In this document: positions 16,423 through 24,473 of the stretch, piece by piece
How positions within the stretch are numbered: the first letter of the stretch is position 1
How the letters are laid out: each line of letters begins with the position of its first letter
Notes under the pieces: model-generated
Database searches by the model: none
What the model was told of the DNA's origin: nothing
The model's input: the letters and a program-made list of their open reading frames with translations, nothing else
Assembly (NCBI GenBank): GCA_027056465.1
Contig: JALUKS010000092.1
Coordinates: 1 to 28,616, forward strand
Origin: Sulfurimonas sp.
Lineage (GTDB): Bacteria > Campylobacterota > Campylobacteria > Campylobacterales > Sulfurimonadaceae
Direction: 5' to 3'
Length of the DNA: 28,616 nt
Made by a program: the position numbers and the translations under genes

Positions 16423-17961
16423 TTGTTTGATCTAAAAAAATACTCAGCAACAAATATCAAAAACGATATTTTATCTGGTTTGGTTGTTGCTGTTGCTCTT
16501 GTTCCTGAAGCGATTGCGTTTAGTTTTATCGCTGGGATTAGTCCTATTGTTGGGCTTTATACTGCCTTTATCTTAGGGCTTATCACGGCACTTATTGGTG
16601 GTAAACCAGGGATGATTTCTGGGGCTACAGGTTCTGTTGCTATCGTTTTAGTTGGTCTTACATTTGAGGCAAACAGAGTTCTAACGCAACAGGGAGTTAC
16701 AGGGGATGCTCTTGCTATGGGTATTCTTCACTATGTTCTACTCGCAACTATCATCGCTGGAGCTATTCAGATAAGCATAGGGGCATTCAAACTTGGAAAG
16801 TTTATCCGTCTTGTCCCTACTCCTGCTATTCATGGATTTGTGAATGGTCTTGCTATCGTTATCGCTACTGCACAGTTTAAGTTCTTTGAGGGACAAGGGT
16901 ATATGATGTATATTTTAGTGGCTATTACTATGGCTATTATGTACCTTTTACCTAAGTTTACAAAGGCTATTCCTGCTGGTTTAGTTGCCATTGTCGCTAT
17001 CACTCTTGGCGTTTACTTTAGTGGTGCTGATACACTTCTACTTGGTGGTCTTGATGATATGAGTAAGTATGCTGGTAAGTTTCCATCATTTATACTCCCT
17101 GACTATCTCTTTAATCTTGATGCTCTCAAAATGGTACTTCCTTATGCTATTATCATGGCACTTGTCGGGGTTATCGAGTCACTCCTTACACTCAGCGTTT
17201 TAGATGAACTCAGCAACACTCGTGGCTCGGCAAACAAAGAGTGTATAGCCTTGGGAACTGGTAATGTCTGCTGTGGTCTTTTTGGTGGTATGGCTGGTTG
17301 TGCGATGATTGGACAGAGTATCATCAACTACACTTCTGGTGGTATAGGGAGACTCTCATCATTTGTAGCTGCTACTGGACTTATACTTTTAGTAGTCACG
17401 ATGAGTGGCGTTTTAAATGCAATTCCTGTTGCTGTTCTTGTCGGGATTATGTTTATGGTAAGTATCGGAACTTTTGAGTGGTCTAGCTTCTCACGTCTCA
17501 ACAAAATGCCTCGTACCGATGCTGTCGTTATGGTAGCCGTTACACTCATAACTGTTGTTTCAGATTTAGCAGTTGCTGTTATCGCTGGAGTTATCATCTC
17601 TGCACTTGCGTTTGCTTGGAAACATGCTCGTATCTGGGCAAAAACACATACCGAAGAGGATGGCACAAAAGTCTATACCCTTGATGGTCCACTCTTTTTT
17701 GGAAGTGCCTCTACATTTGCAGACAACTTTGATGTAGAGCTTGACCCACCTAAGGTAGTTATAGATTTTAAAAATGCAAGGGTTATGGACTCAAGTGGAG
17801 TCGAAGCCATTGATACGCTCACGAAGAAGTATGAAGAAGCTGGGAAAAATCTCCTGCTTCGTTACCTCTCACCAGACTGTAAAGCTATCTTAAAACAAGC
17901 TGGACCACACTGTAGCTACGAAGAGGATGACCCTACTTACAAAGTTGCTTTTAATTATTAG
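16423..17961 (+). CDS. SulP family anion transporter with STAS domain
   Basis: A 512-residue inner-membrane transporter. The first hydrophobic core, LSGLVVAVALVPEAIAFSFI (residues 18-37), is typical of SulP, followed by about a dozen membrane segments to residue 400. A cytoplasmic STAS domain occupies roughly 410-512, with VIDFKNARVMDSSGVEAI (446-463) including the conserved D-S-S-G loop. SulP proteins carry sulphate, bicarbonate or other anions; the sequence does not settle which. The start is TTG 16423: AAGG lies seven bases upstream, an in-frame TAA lies at 16411, and no ATG occurs until about residue 65, well inside the conserved core. It diverges from narB and converges on a transglutaminase-like gene. 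Confidence 0.9.
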   Translation: MFDLKKYSATNIKNDILSGLVVAVALVPEAIAFSFIAGISPIVGLYTAFILGLITALIGGKPGMISGATGSVAIVLVGLTFEANRVLTQQGVTGDALAMGILHYVLLATIIAGAIQISIGAFKLGKFIRLVPTPAIHGFVNGLAIVIATAQFKFFEGQGYMMYILVAITMAIMYLLPKFTKAIPAGLVAIVAITLGVYFSGADTLLLGGLDDMSKYAGKFPSFILPDYLFNLDALKMVLPYAIIMALVGVIESLLTLSVLDELSNTRGSANKECIALGTGNVCCGLFGGMAGCAMIGQSIINYTSGGIGRLSSFVAATGLILLVVTMSGVLNAIPVAVLVGIMFMVSIGTFEWSSFSRLNKMPRTDAVVMVAVTLITVVSDLAVAVIAGVIISALAFAWKHARIWAKTHTEEDGTKVYTLDGPLFFGSASTFADNFDVELDPPKVVIDFKNARVMDSSGVEAIDTLTKKYEEAGKNLLLRYLSPDCKAILKQAGPHCSYEEDDPTYKVAFNY

Positions 17962-18003
17962 AAGCAAAAAAGTTAGATAGAGTCTACTTTATAACTTATA
18001 AGT

Positions 18004-19413
18004 CTAATGATTTAATAGTATAAACTGCTCTGGTTTTTTATACTTGTATTCAGGCATACTCTGCCCGATGTTTGCATCTATATATGTCGGATCAGCGATA
18101 ACATAACTGTGTCTTGCATATTTTACACGATCGCCTTGCATCGGAATATTTAATCCTACTGTCATATGGTTTTTATACTTTACACCAACTACACCTATAT
18201 GAAACAATTTTTTCACAAGGAATGCAAAGAGTATCGCCCTATCCTCACAATCTGAACTATTATAGTAGAGTGTCTCATAAGCAAACATCACTTTTTCTCT
18301 TCCAAACTGTGATTGATCACTTTCATATTTAAAAGACTTTTGCACAAAATGAAGTACAAAATTTATAGCAACACTCGCTTTTTTTCCATCAATATACCTT
18401 TTGATACTCTCTGCTATCTGTAAATAGGCATCACTACTAAACGCGGCATTAAAGTATGTTGCATAATCAGCTTGAGGATAAGTAGCCATAAAGTCTATAA
18501 GGTTTTTATCATAGTCATAGGTGATAGGGTAGCTTACACCAAAGCGTTTAAAAGAGAGAGTCTTTGAGTAGAGATTTTTTTTAAAATTTGGCAAATGAGT
18601 TAAAGAAAGATCAAGATCTTTTGTAGCCTTTGGATAGTTTTGTGAATAAGTATAAACACGAGGAAGACTCTTTTGAGTATAGGCATTTAAAACATAGTAT
18701 CTTTTTTTATTGAAAATATAGCTCGGTGTAGAGTAGATAGTTTTTTTACTATAGTGCATTAATACGATATGTTTCTGAGAAAGCCCTACTTTCACATCAT
18801 ATCCCATTTTATTAAGCATAAACCATGTATAGAGTTTCTGCTCATCTTTTTGCTTATAAATCTCTTGAGCAACTCTTTGCACTAACAAGTATCTTCCCCA
18901 ATCATTTAAGAGTAGTTCATCACTTCGTTTCAAGATTTCACTTAGTGTATCGTCATATCCAGAGTGCGCGAGTAGATCAAAAAAACTAACAATACCATTT
19001 TGATTATGTGGATAAAACATAGCATTTTTTATACTACTATCCATATCTAATGTAACATACTGACCAAAAAAAGAGAAGCTAATATCTTTACGGATTTTTT
19101 TGATAAAAGAGGGTTTTTTTGGAGTTATATTTTTTTGAAGGATAATATTTACAAGAGGCCCAACAGACTTTATTTTTCGTGGTACAGTACTATAAATATT
19201 TTTTGGTTTCTTTTTTTCGTAAAGAGACTTCTCCTTTTGAGAATAGTACTCTTTCCATGAAGAGTGTAGATAGTTACTAAACTCTTTATCTCTTGCATCT
19301 CGGTAGTGAGCATAAGCACTACTTTGGGTGTGTTTAAAATCTTCAAAGCTTTGTGCTATAAGTGAAGAACTTGTTAAAAATATAAGTAGGCTAAAAAGGC
19401 CAGATAGCCTCAA
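18004..19413 (-). CDS. Exported transglutaminase-like cysteine protein, unknown role
   Basis: I do not recognise a named family. The C-terminal third has the layout of a transglutaminase-like fold: NSSDCEDRAILFAF with the nucleophile cysteine (C389), KNHMTVGL with H416, and YVIADPTY with D441. The N-terminal 350 residues are unassigned and rich in lysine, tyrosine and serine. I place the start at TTG 19413 because the protein then begins MRLSGLFSLLIFLTSSSLIA, a clear signal peptide, with GGGGAA nine bases upstream. A longer frame reaches back to 19488, but its extra 25 residues are hydrophilic and overlap flgH by 98 bases. Even so it overlaps flgH by 23 bases, indicating coupling. A periplasmic peptidase, amidase or crosslinker is possible. 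Confidence 0.75.
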   Translation of the reverse strand: MRLSGLFSLLIFLTSSSLIAQSFEDFKHTQSSAYAHYRDARDKEFSNYLHSSWKEYYSQKEKSLYEKKKPKNIYSTVPRKIKSVGPLVNIILQKNITPKKPSFIKKIRKDISFSFFGQYVTLDMDSSIKNAMFYPHNQNGIVSFFDLLAHSGYDDTLSEILKRSDELLLNDWGRYLLVQRVAQEIYKQKDEQKLYTWFMLNKMGYDVKVGLSQKHIVLMHYSKKTIYSTPSYIFNKKRYYVLNAYTQKSLPRVYTYSQNYPKATKDLDLSLTHLPNFKKNLYSKTLSFKRFGVSYPITYDYDKNLIDFMATYPQADYATYFNAAFSSDAYLQIAESIKRYIDGKKASVAINFVLHFVQKSFKYESDQSQFGREKVMFAYETLYYNSSDCEDRAILFAFLVKKLFHIGVVGVKYKNHMTVGLNIPMQGDRVKYARHSYVIADPTYIDANIGQSMPEYKYKKPEQFILLNH

Positions 19414-20116
19414 TAAGTTTCGTTCCCCATCCCTGTTTTGTTGCACGATCAACATCTCCTTCTGTTTTATATAAGATTTTAGCATCACTCATCTGTGCTG
19501 AGTTTATTTTATTGTACTGGTCAATATCATAGGGACTAATAACACCACTAATTTGAATAATTTGTTTCTGCTCATCAATAAGTATCTCGCGTCTACCCGA
19601 AATAAAATAATTTCCATTTTTCAAGATTTTGACAACACGAGCTGAAACGGTAGTCGTAAAACTCGCATCTTTTGTTGCTGAGCCTTGACCTTTATAATTG
19701 CTTGTAGAGTTAGACTTAAAACCCACATCTGTATAGCCATTAGCCTTGGCAATAGCTCGGTTTGTACCAGCACTTGCACCACCTAGAGTGCTAAATACAC
19801 CACCATCAAGAGCAATAGAATCAGATTTTGACAACTGTTTTGCTCCTGTACTTGAACTTTTTGCAGTCTCTGAAATGACTACTGTCACTATATCATTTAC
19901 ATTCATAGCCTTATGATCAGAGAAGAGTGGGTTTTCACCCTGTCCAAAAATACTCCCTGTCGAAGCAAAATCCTGCTTCTTTTCACGAGAGGGCATCTGT
20001 TCTACATAGGTTGGTGGTGCAAAATCTATTTCAGGGTCGGTTAGATTTGCCGTACAGCCACTTAAAGAAAATAGAGCTAAGTATAATATACAAGAGGTAA
20101 GTATAGTTTTTATCAT
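19391..20116 (-). CDS. flgH: Flagellar L-ring lipoprotein FlgH
   Basis: FlgH forms the outer-membrane L-ring around the flagellar rod. From ATG 20116 the protein is 241 residues, beginning with a lipoprotein signal whose lipobox LSGC puts the lipidated cysteine at C21. FlgH marks include GSIFGQGENPLFSDHKAMNV, NDIVTVVISETA, the S/T/G/N-rich central part, FTTTVSARVVKILKNGNYFI and ISGVISPYDI. Upstream in-frame ATGs at 20143 and 20167 exist, the latter overlapping mutS; I prefer 20116 because it gives a compact lipoprotein signal. A sigma-54 promoter match ends 12 bases before this ATG. It lies between mutS and the transglutaminase-like gene, apart from other flagellar genes. Confidence 0.9.
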   Translation of the reverse strand: MIKTILTSCILYLALFSLSGCTANLTDPEIDFAPPTYVEQMPSREKKQDFASTGSIFGQGENPLFSDHKAMNVNDIVTVVISETAKSSSTGAKQLSKSDSIALDGGVFSTLGGASAGTNRAIAKANGYTDVGFKSNSTSNYKGQGSATKDASFTTTVSARVVKILKNGNYFISGRREILIDEQKQIIQISGVISPYDIDQYNKINSAQMSDAKILYKTEGDVDRATKQGWGTKLIEAIWPF

Positions 20117-20126
20117 ATCTCTTTGT

Positions 20127-20142
20127 AGCAAGTTTAGTTCCA
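20127..20142 (-). promoter_or_regulatory. Candidate sigma-54 (-24/-12) promoter of flgH
   Basis: On the minus strand the 16 bases TGGAACTAAACTTGCT match the -24/-12 consensus: GG (20141-20140), ten bases, GC (20129-20128), with the flanking TTGCT. Only one base of TGGCAC differs. It lies between the mutS stop (20148) and the flgH ATG (20116). With C of GC at -12, +1 falls on the A of that ATG. Confidence 0.6.
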
Positions 20143-20147
20143 TCTCT

Positions 20148-23100
20148 CTACCAGTCATCAAGAACAAAACCCTTTAGTTCCTCTTCTAGCTCTTTAACTT
20201 CTATATCTTCATTTATCTCAGGCTCTTGCACTTTTTTGACTTCTGGCTTACTCATCTGCTCTTCAAACTTTAACTCTAAACCCTTACTTGTCATTACAAA
20301 GCCATTGACTTGGAGTTTTCCATCGTGTATGAGCTTGTGATGCTCTTTACAAAGAGGTATAAGGTTGTGTTTGTTATCTTTGTGAAAATGTCCTATGAAA
20401 CCTGCTTCATCTGCTAAACTGCGTTGTGAGATATGATGTACATCTTCAGCCATAGCCCCACAGATGATACATTTCGTAACATAAAGCTCTTTATTGTACT
20501 TACTCGTTTTTTTCTTCACTAAAAGCTCTAGCTCATCAAAGTCATTTGATAAACGCTTACGGATGGTGTTTGCCTCTTCTAAAAACTCACTATCCATGTG
20601 CAGAGACTTTGCAAACTCTAGTCCGTAGATACTACTTCCACTTCCAGCTTGAAGTACACGGTTAAAGACTAAAGTGTCTTTCTCTTCATCATACTCAACA
20701 CTCAGATGCAGATTTACAACATTGTCAAGTTTTGTAATCTCTTGCATCGTTGAGAGTTGGTGCAGGTGTGTAGCAAAGAGAAAAAGACAGCGAGTATTTG
20801 CTAGTTTTTTGATAGCTGACGCGACTATGGCGACACCTGAGAGTGTCTCTGTTCCATGACTTATCTCATCCCCTAAAACTAAAGAGCGAGTAGTAGCACG
20901 GTTAAATATATTTTTGAGTTCAAGCATCTCAACAGCAAAGGTTGAGAGTCCTTTAGCAAGATTATCCTTTGAGACTATACGAGTAAAAAGCGAGTCAAAA
21001 ATACTAAACTTCATCACAGCAGCACTCACAAAAAATCCCGACTGCGCCATAAGAGTGGCAATCCCGATACTCTTCATAAGAGAGGATTTTCCACTGGAAT
21101 TTATCCCATAAAGTAGCACACCATTGATGTCATGTCCATCATGCACACCCACTTCTAGCATCACAGTCTCAGGGTGAGGCAAATCCATATAGTCACGATT
21201 TCCCATCACTATATCGTTTGGCACATAGAGACCACCGCGTTCTTGCACTTCTATAAGAGGATGGCGAAGCTGCATTATCTGCATAAAGTTCTCATCCTCT
21301 TTCACCTCAACTATAGTAGGTCGAGAGTGCTTATAAGTCTGAGCTACTTTTGAAGAGCTTACACCTACATCAAGATCAGAAACATAGGCGATAACCCTAT
21401 CAAAAAGAAGAGAGTATCTGCGTTCATAAAGAGCTTGAAGATTGACATATTTCTCTTTGACAAGTGTTACAATTTTTCTACGATTTTTCATTATCTTATC
21501 AGAGAGTTCATCAGTAAACGCCGAGGTAATTTTGACAGAGTTTGTTAGCTTCTTGACATTGTAGTGAAGAAAAAACTCCTCTTTTTGAAAGGCATTTTCT
21601 ATGAGCGAATAACGGTTTTTAGAAAGGGATATATAATAACCCTCTTTCTCTAAAAGCCCCAAAGTCACAAGGCGGTTAGAACTTCCCGCGTTTACAGAGG
21701 TAAGTAACTCCTCTATGCGTTTCATAATGTCACTAAACGCCACTAGCATAACACTATTTTCTTTGACAAGAGTATCTATAGACTCATCGACACCACTCAT
21801 TAAGAAGTTCTCATCGACTGTGTTGTTGGTAAAACGGCGAGAGACATCAAGGTCTATACTTTTAGAGATGTCACGAAGAAACTCTTCAACCTCACTCTCA
21901 TGAAAAGGAGTCTTTTGTATCTTATGCTTTTTGACATAGAGCATCAACTCTTTCACTGCTAGCATAGAGTCATAAACATGGTTCATCTCAAAAGGATGAA
22001 GTCTCCCTAAATTAAGTCGGCGAGAGAGTCTCTCTAGGTCATAAACACCACGCATCATCTCATCAAGATAACGAATATGAGAAGAGACTTTTTCTATGAG
22101 ATTATAACGGCGATTGAGTTCCAACTCTTCCATGATAGGATTCAGCAAACGTTCTTTAAGCAGACGTCGACCGATAGCTGTAGCACTTCGGTCTAGCATT
22201 TTTAGCAATGTAAACTCTCTCCTATCTTTAGAGATAATCCCCATCTGCTCAAGAGCATTATTTCCCAGATACATAAAACGGCGATTATCTATCAAACACG
22301 GCATAGACATCTTCTGTACTATATGATAATCATGTTCTATAACGAAGTGAATCAGTATCGCTAAAGACTCAGTTATCATAGGAGAGCGTTCTAAATCTAA
22401 ATGCTCTATTGGCGAGAGAAGGGACTCTATCTGATAAACCTCCCCAAAGAGTCTGTTCTGAAACGCTATCTTTGGTCGCTGATTATTGACTGCATAGTGA
22501 TAATGCTCTGGGATTTCTAAGTAGTGCATCACATGGCGTTGGTCATCTATGCCATCCAAGAAAGTCATTACTATCTCACTTGTTCTGTAAACATTTAAGA
22601 GATTAAAAACTTCATCAAGCGCATAAGAGGGGTCTTCACTTGTAGAGTGAGTCTCATAGAGCCAACTCTTTCCAGTGGTAACATCTATGGCAGAGTAGCC
22701 GACACTATACATGCCACGGTATTTATCTATTGCAAGGGAAACTATGTAGTTCTCATCATTATCTACGATATGCTCGAAGTTCGTTCCAGGGGAGACTATC
22801 TGAGCGATATATCGGCTGATTTTAGGAGGATTGCCTTTTTGTTTGACAACAATAACTGTATATTTTTGCTCTTGAATCAGTCGATTGAGATAGCGTTCAA
22901 AGGAGACAGCAGGAACACCTGCAAGAAGTGGATTTCTATCTGAGTTTTCTATAATGTTTTTGTTTTTCTTAGTAAGCTGAATATTGAGGAGTTCGGCTAT
23001 CTCTTTAGCCTTGCCTATCTGCTCCTCATCGTTGTTGACCTCATAGACTTCATAAAAAGTACCTATCTCCATAAAAACAACGGTATCGCTTCCATACTTC

Positions 23101-23189
23101 TCTTCAAAGTGGCGTTGCAGATCAAAGTAGATTTGTGTGAGTAGTTTATCTTTGTTGTTGAGAATATTACTTACATCCGAAATCTTCAT
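20148..23189 (-). CDS. mutS: MutS7-type mismatch repair protein with C-terminal HNH nuclease
   Basis: A 1013-residue MutS homologue that keeps mismatch recognition and adds a nuclease. Domain I holds the wedge motif GTFYE (residues 43-47, F45 and E47). Connector, lever and clamp regions run to about 640. The ABC ATPase has Walker A GINSSGKSS (695-703), Walker B with D774-E775 in LGDEISHGTE, and ATHLHQL (806-812). An HNH domain follows: C907-x2-C910, H918-H919, HNLIPLC (941-947), H950-H951. An acidic 40-residue tail ends in DDW. DEISHGTE plus HNH is the pattern I know for MutS7, reported from octocoral mitochondria, giant viruses and some Epsilonproteobacteria. It is not MutS2, as it has domain I and no Smr. 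It starts 3 bases after the J-domain gene. Confidence 0.9.
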   Translation of the reverse strand: MKISDVSNILNNKDKLLTQIYFDLQRHFEEKYGSDTVVFMEIGTFYEVYEVNNDEEQIGKAKEIAELLNIQLTKKNKNIIENSDRNPLLAGVPAVSFERYLNRLIQEQKYTVIVVKQKGNPPKISRYIAQIVSPGTNFEHIVDNDENYIVSLAIDKYRGMYSVGYSAIDVTTGKSWLYETHSTSEDPSYALDEVFNLLNVYRTSEIVMTFLDGIDDQRHVMHYLEIPEHYHYAVNNQRPKIAFQNRLFGEVYQIESLLSPIEHLDLERSPMITESLAILIHFVIEHDYHIVQKMSMPCLIDNRRFMYLGNNALEQMGIISKDRREFTLLKMLDRSATAIGRRLLKERLLNPIMEELELNRRYNLIEKVSSHIRYLDEMMRGVYDLERLSRRLNLGRLHPFEMNHVYDSMLAVKELMLYVKKHKIQKTPFHESEVEEFLRDISKSIDLDVSRRFTNNTVDENFLMSGVDESIDTLVKENSVMLVAFSDIMKRIEELLTSVNAGSSNRLVTLGLLEKEGYYISLSKNRYSLIENAFQKEEFFLHYNVKKLTNSVKITSAFTDELSDKIMKNRRKIVTLVKEKYVNLQALYERRYSLLFDRVIAYVSDLDVGVSSSKVAQTYKHSRPTIVEVKEDENFMQIMQLRHPLIEVQERGGLYVPNDIVMGNRDYMDLPHPETVMLEVGVHDGHDINGVLLYGINSSGKSSLMKSIGIATLMAQSGFFVSAAVMKFSIFDSLFTRIVSKDNLAKGLSTFAVEMLELKNIFNRATTRSLVLGDEISHGTETLSGVAIVASAIKKLANTRCLFLFATHLHQLSTMQEITKLDNVVNLHLSVEYDEEKDTLVFNRVLQAGSGSSIYGLEFAKSLHMDSEFLEEANTIRKRLSNDFDELELLVKKKTSKYNKELYVTKCIICGAMAEDVHHISQRSLADEAGFIGHFHKDNKHNLIPLCKEHHKLIHDGKLQVNGFVMTSKGLELKFEEQMSKPEVKKVQEPEINEDIEVKELEEELKGFVLDDW

Positions 23190-23192
23190 ACT

Positions 23193-23690
23193 TTAGCCTC
23201 TAGCCTCTTTTATAGCAGCATAAGCTTCGTTAAGTCGTTTTGTTTTAGCCTCTGAAAACTCTAGCATATCTTTTGGTAATCCCTTACTCACAAGTGAATC
23301 GTAGTGATGCTCTTTCATTAAACGACGATAACTTTTTTTGATAACTGAAAAATCATCATTTTCACTGCACTCAAGTTCTGCATAATACTCTGCCATCTTA
23401 TTAACAGGAGTCTGGTATGAACCTCCAGCTGACCCTTGATGCGAGTAGTTTGAGTAACTATAGCTATAACTCCTCCCGTTATTACGAGCATTTTCAAAGT
23501 TTTTAAAAGCCTGAGCATAGATAAGTTTAGCACCAAGTAGTGCAAAAAAGTTAAAAGGAAAAAACAAAATACGTGGAGCGAAAAGAAGTAATAGTATTCC
23601 AACAACAACACTTCCAAAAACAAATCCAAGCCATGTAATCTCTAAAAATATTCCCAAAGCGATAAAAGCAAAACCAAGTATTTTTTTCAT
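23193..23690 (-). CDS. Membrane J-domain-like protein with HYD in place of HPD
   Basis: A 165-residue protein: N-terminal hydrophobic part with two membrane segments (about 3-18 and 20-37, with more hydrophobic residues to 57), a tyrosine/serine/glycine-rich linker (about 72-92) and a C-terminal J-like domain (about 100-165). The latter reads YRRLMKEHHYDSLVSKGLP then AKTKRLNEAYAAIKEARG, like the DjlA-type J-domain, but the invariant HPD is H129-Y130-D131. In canonical J-proteins HPD is needed to stimulate DnaK, so a normal co-chaperone role is doubtful. It heads the run into mutS7. AGAGA precedes the ATG. Confidence 0.8.
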   Translation of the reverse strand: MKKILGFAFIALGIFLEITWLGFVFGSVVVGILLLLFAPRILFFPFNFFALLGAKLIYAQAFKNFENARNNGRSYSYSYSNYSHQGSAGGSYQTPVNKMAEYYAELECSENDDFSVIKKSYRRLMKEHHYDSLVSKGLPKDMLEFSEAKTKRLNEAYAAIKEARG

Positions 23691-23719
23691 TATAATCTCT
23701 ATCCTTAAATAATAAGTGA

Positions 23720-23725
23720 ATTATA
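23720..23725 (-). promoter_or_regulatory. Putative -10 element of the J-domain-mutS-flgH run
   Basis: TATAAT on the minus strand, 30 bases before the J-domain gene ATG, in a 173-base divergent spacer that otherwise shows only AT-rich sequence. Confidence 0.45.
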
Positions 23726-23830
23726 CAGTAAAGATTGCGAATATATTGAAAATAGTTCTAAATCGATGAAATATTTGTTTAAGTCAAGCTCTTAAAAATA
23801 AATTGTTTATAAAAACTAATAAACTTATAC

Positions 23831-23836
23831 TATAAT
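23831..23836 (+). promoter_or_regulatory. Putative -10 element of cyclophilin gene
   Basis: TATAAT 28 bases before the ATG at 23864; AAAGG at 23852-23856 is the ribosome-binding site. TTGTTT at 23803 is too far for a standard -35. Confidence 0.5.
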
Positions 23837-23863
23837 TTCAAAAATTAAAACAAAGGTAACAAT

Positions 23864-24370
23864 ATGTTTGGAAGAGCAAAATTAAAAGATTATGCAATCA
23901 CACCAGAAGAGTCGTTAAAACAACAGTATGCAAAAGTAGATACAGCAAAAGGTATCATTTGGGTAAAACTTTTTCCAGATGAAGCTCCTAACACTGTGGC
24001 AAACTTTGCACACTTAGGAAATAGTGGTTTTTATGACAACCTTACTTTTCACCGTGTAATCCCAGGATTTATGGCACAGGGTGGTTGTCCACAAGGTACA
24101 GGTACTGGTGGTCCAGACTGGGCTATAGCATGTGAAACAAGTTCAAACACTTCAGTACATCGTGCGGGTACACTCTCAATGGCTCATGCAGGACCTAATA
24201 CTGGAGGTAGCCAGTTCTTTATCACTTTTGTTGACACTCCTCACCTAGATGGTGTTCACACTGTTTTTGGTGCTATTGAAGAGGATGATGAAGAGAGCTT
24301 TAAGGTTCTTTCTCAAATCCAAGGTCAAGATGCTATTAACTCTATCAAAGTTGTAGAGACTAGAGACTAG
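23864..24370 (+). CDS. Cyclophilin-type peptidyl-prolyl cis-trans isomerase
   Basis: Catalyses cis-trans isomerisation of X-Pro bonds during protein folding. The 168-residue single domain has the full cyclophilin core: FHRVIPGFMAQGG (62-74) with the catalytic R64, AGTLSMAHAGPNTGGSQFFIT, and HLDGVHTVFG. There is no signal peptide, so it is cytoplasmic (PpiB-like). The short N-terminal part before the first strand (about residues 1-25) is extra and unassigned. It appears to have its own promoter and is followed after 103 bases by queH. Confidence 0.93.
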   Translation: MFGRAKLKDYAITPEESLKQQYAKVDTAKGIIWVKLFPDEAPNTVANFAHLGNSGFYDNLTFHRVIPGFMAQGGCPQGTGTGGPDWAIACETSSNTSVHRAGTLSMAHAGPNTGGSQFFITFVDTPHLDGVHTVFGAIEEDDEESFKVLSQIQGQDAINSIKVVETRD

Positions 24371-24391
24371 TAAACTATACTTTCAACTCTC

Positions 24392-24436
24392 TTACCGGTT
24401 AAAATAGGTGTTCCCGTAACATCGACTTTAGTCGGT
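24392..24436 (+). other. Possible structured leader of queH
   Basis: Two short pairings precede queH: TTAC-C-GG (24392-24398) with CC-C-GTAA (24413-24419), one C-C mismatch, and ATCGAC (24421-24426) with GTCGGT (24431-24436) around a TTTA loop. An A-rich single strand then leads to AAAGGG. No known riboswitch class fits by eye, so this is descriptive only. Confidence 0.25.
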
Positions 24437-24473
24437 ATGATGAAAATAAAAAAACACCAACTAAAGGGCTATT

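Noticed and set aside
17962..18003. Convergent terminator between sulP and the transglutaminase-like gene
   Set aside because: Only short AT-rich pairings such as ACTTATAAGT are visible, with no GC stem or T-run.
19414..19488. A longer N-terminus for the transglutaminase-like protein, starting at ATG 19488
   Set aside because: The added 25 residues are hydrophilic, would bury the signal peptide and would overlap flgH by 98 bases. The TTG at 19413 gives a clean signal peptide and a better-placed GGGGAA.
20117..20167. flgH starting at ATG 20167 or 20143
   Set aside because: The first overlaps mutS and both add polar residues before the lipoprotein signal. ATG 20116 gives a compact lipobox signal. 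The 20143 start remains possible if mRNA comes from the mutS run.
20148..23189. MutS2 (recombination or ribosome-rescue type), as in Campylobacter and Helicobacter
   Set aside because: The protein has a mismatch-recognition domain I and an HNH domain, and lacks the Smr domain that marks MutS2.
24371..24473. PreQ1-I riboswitch upstream of queH
   Set aside because: The hairpin nearest the A-rich tail has only a 4-base loop and the class I loop and tail pairing cannot be drawn. Kept only as a low-interest leader.
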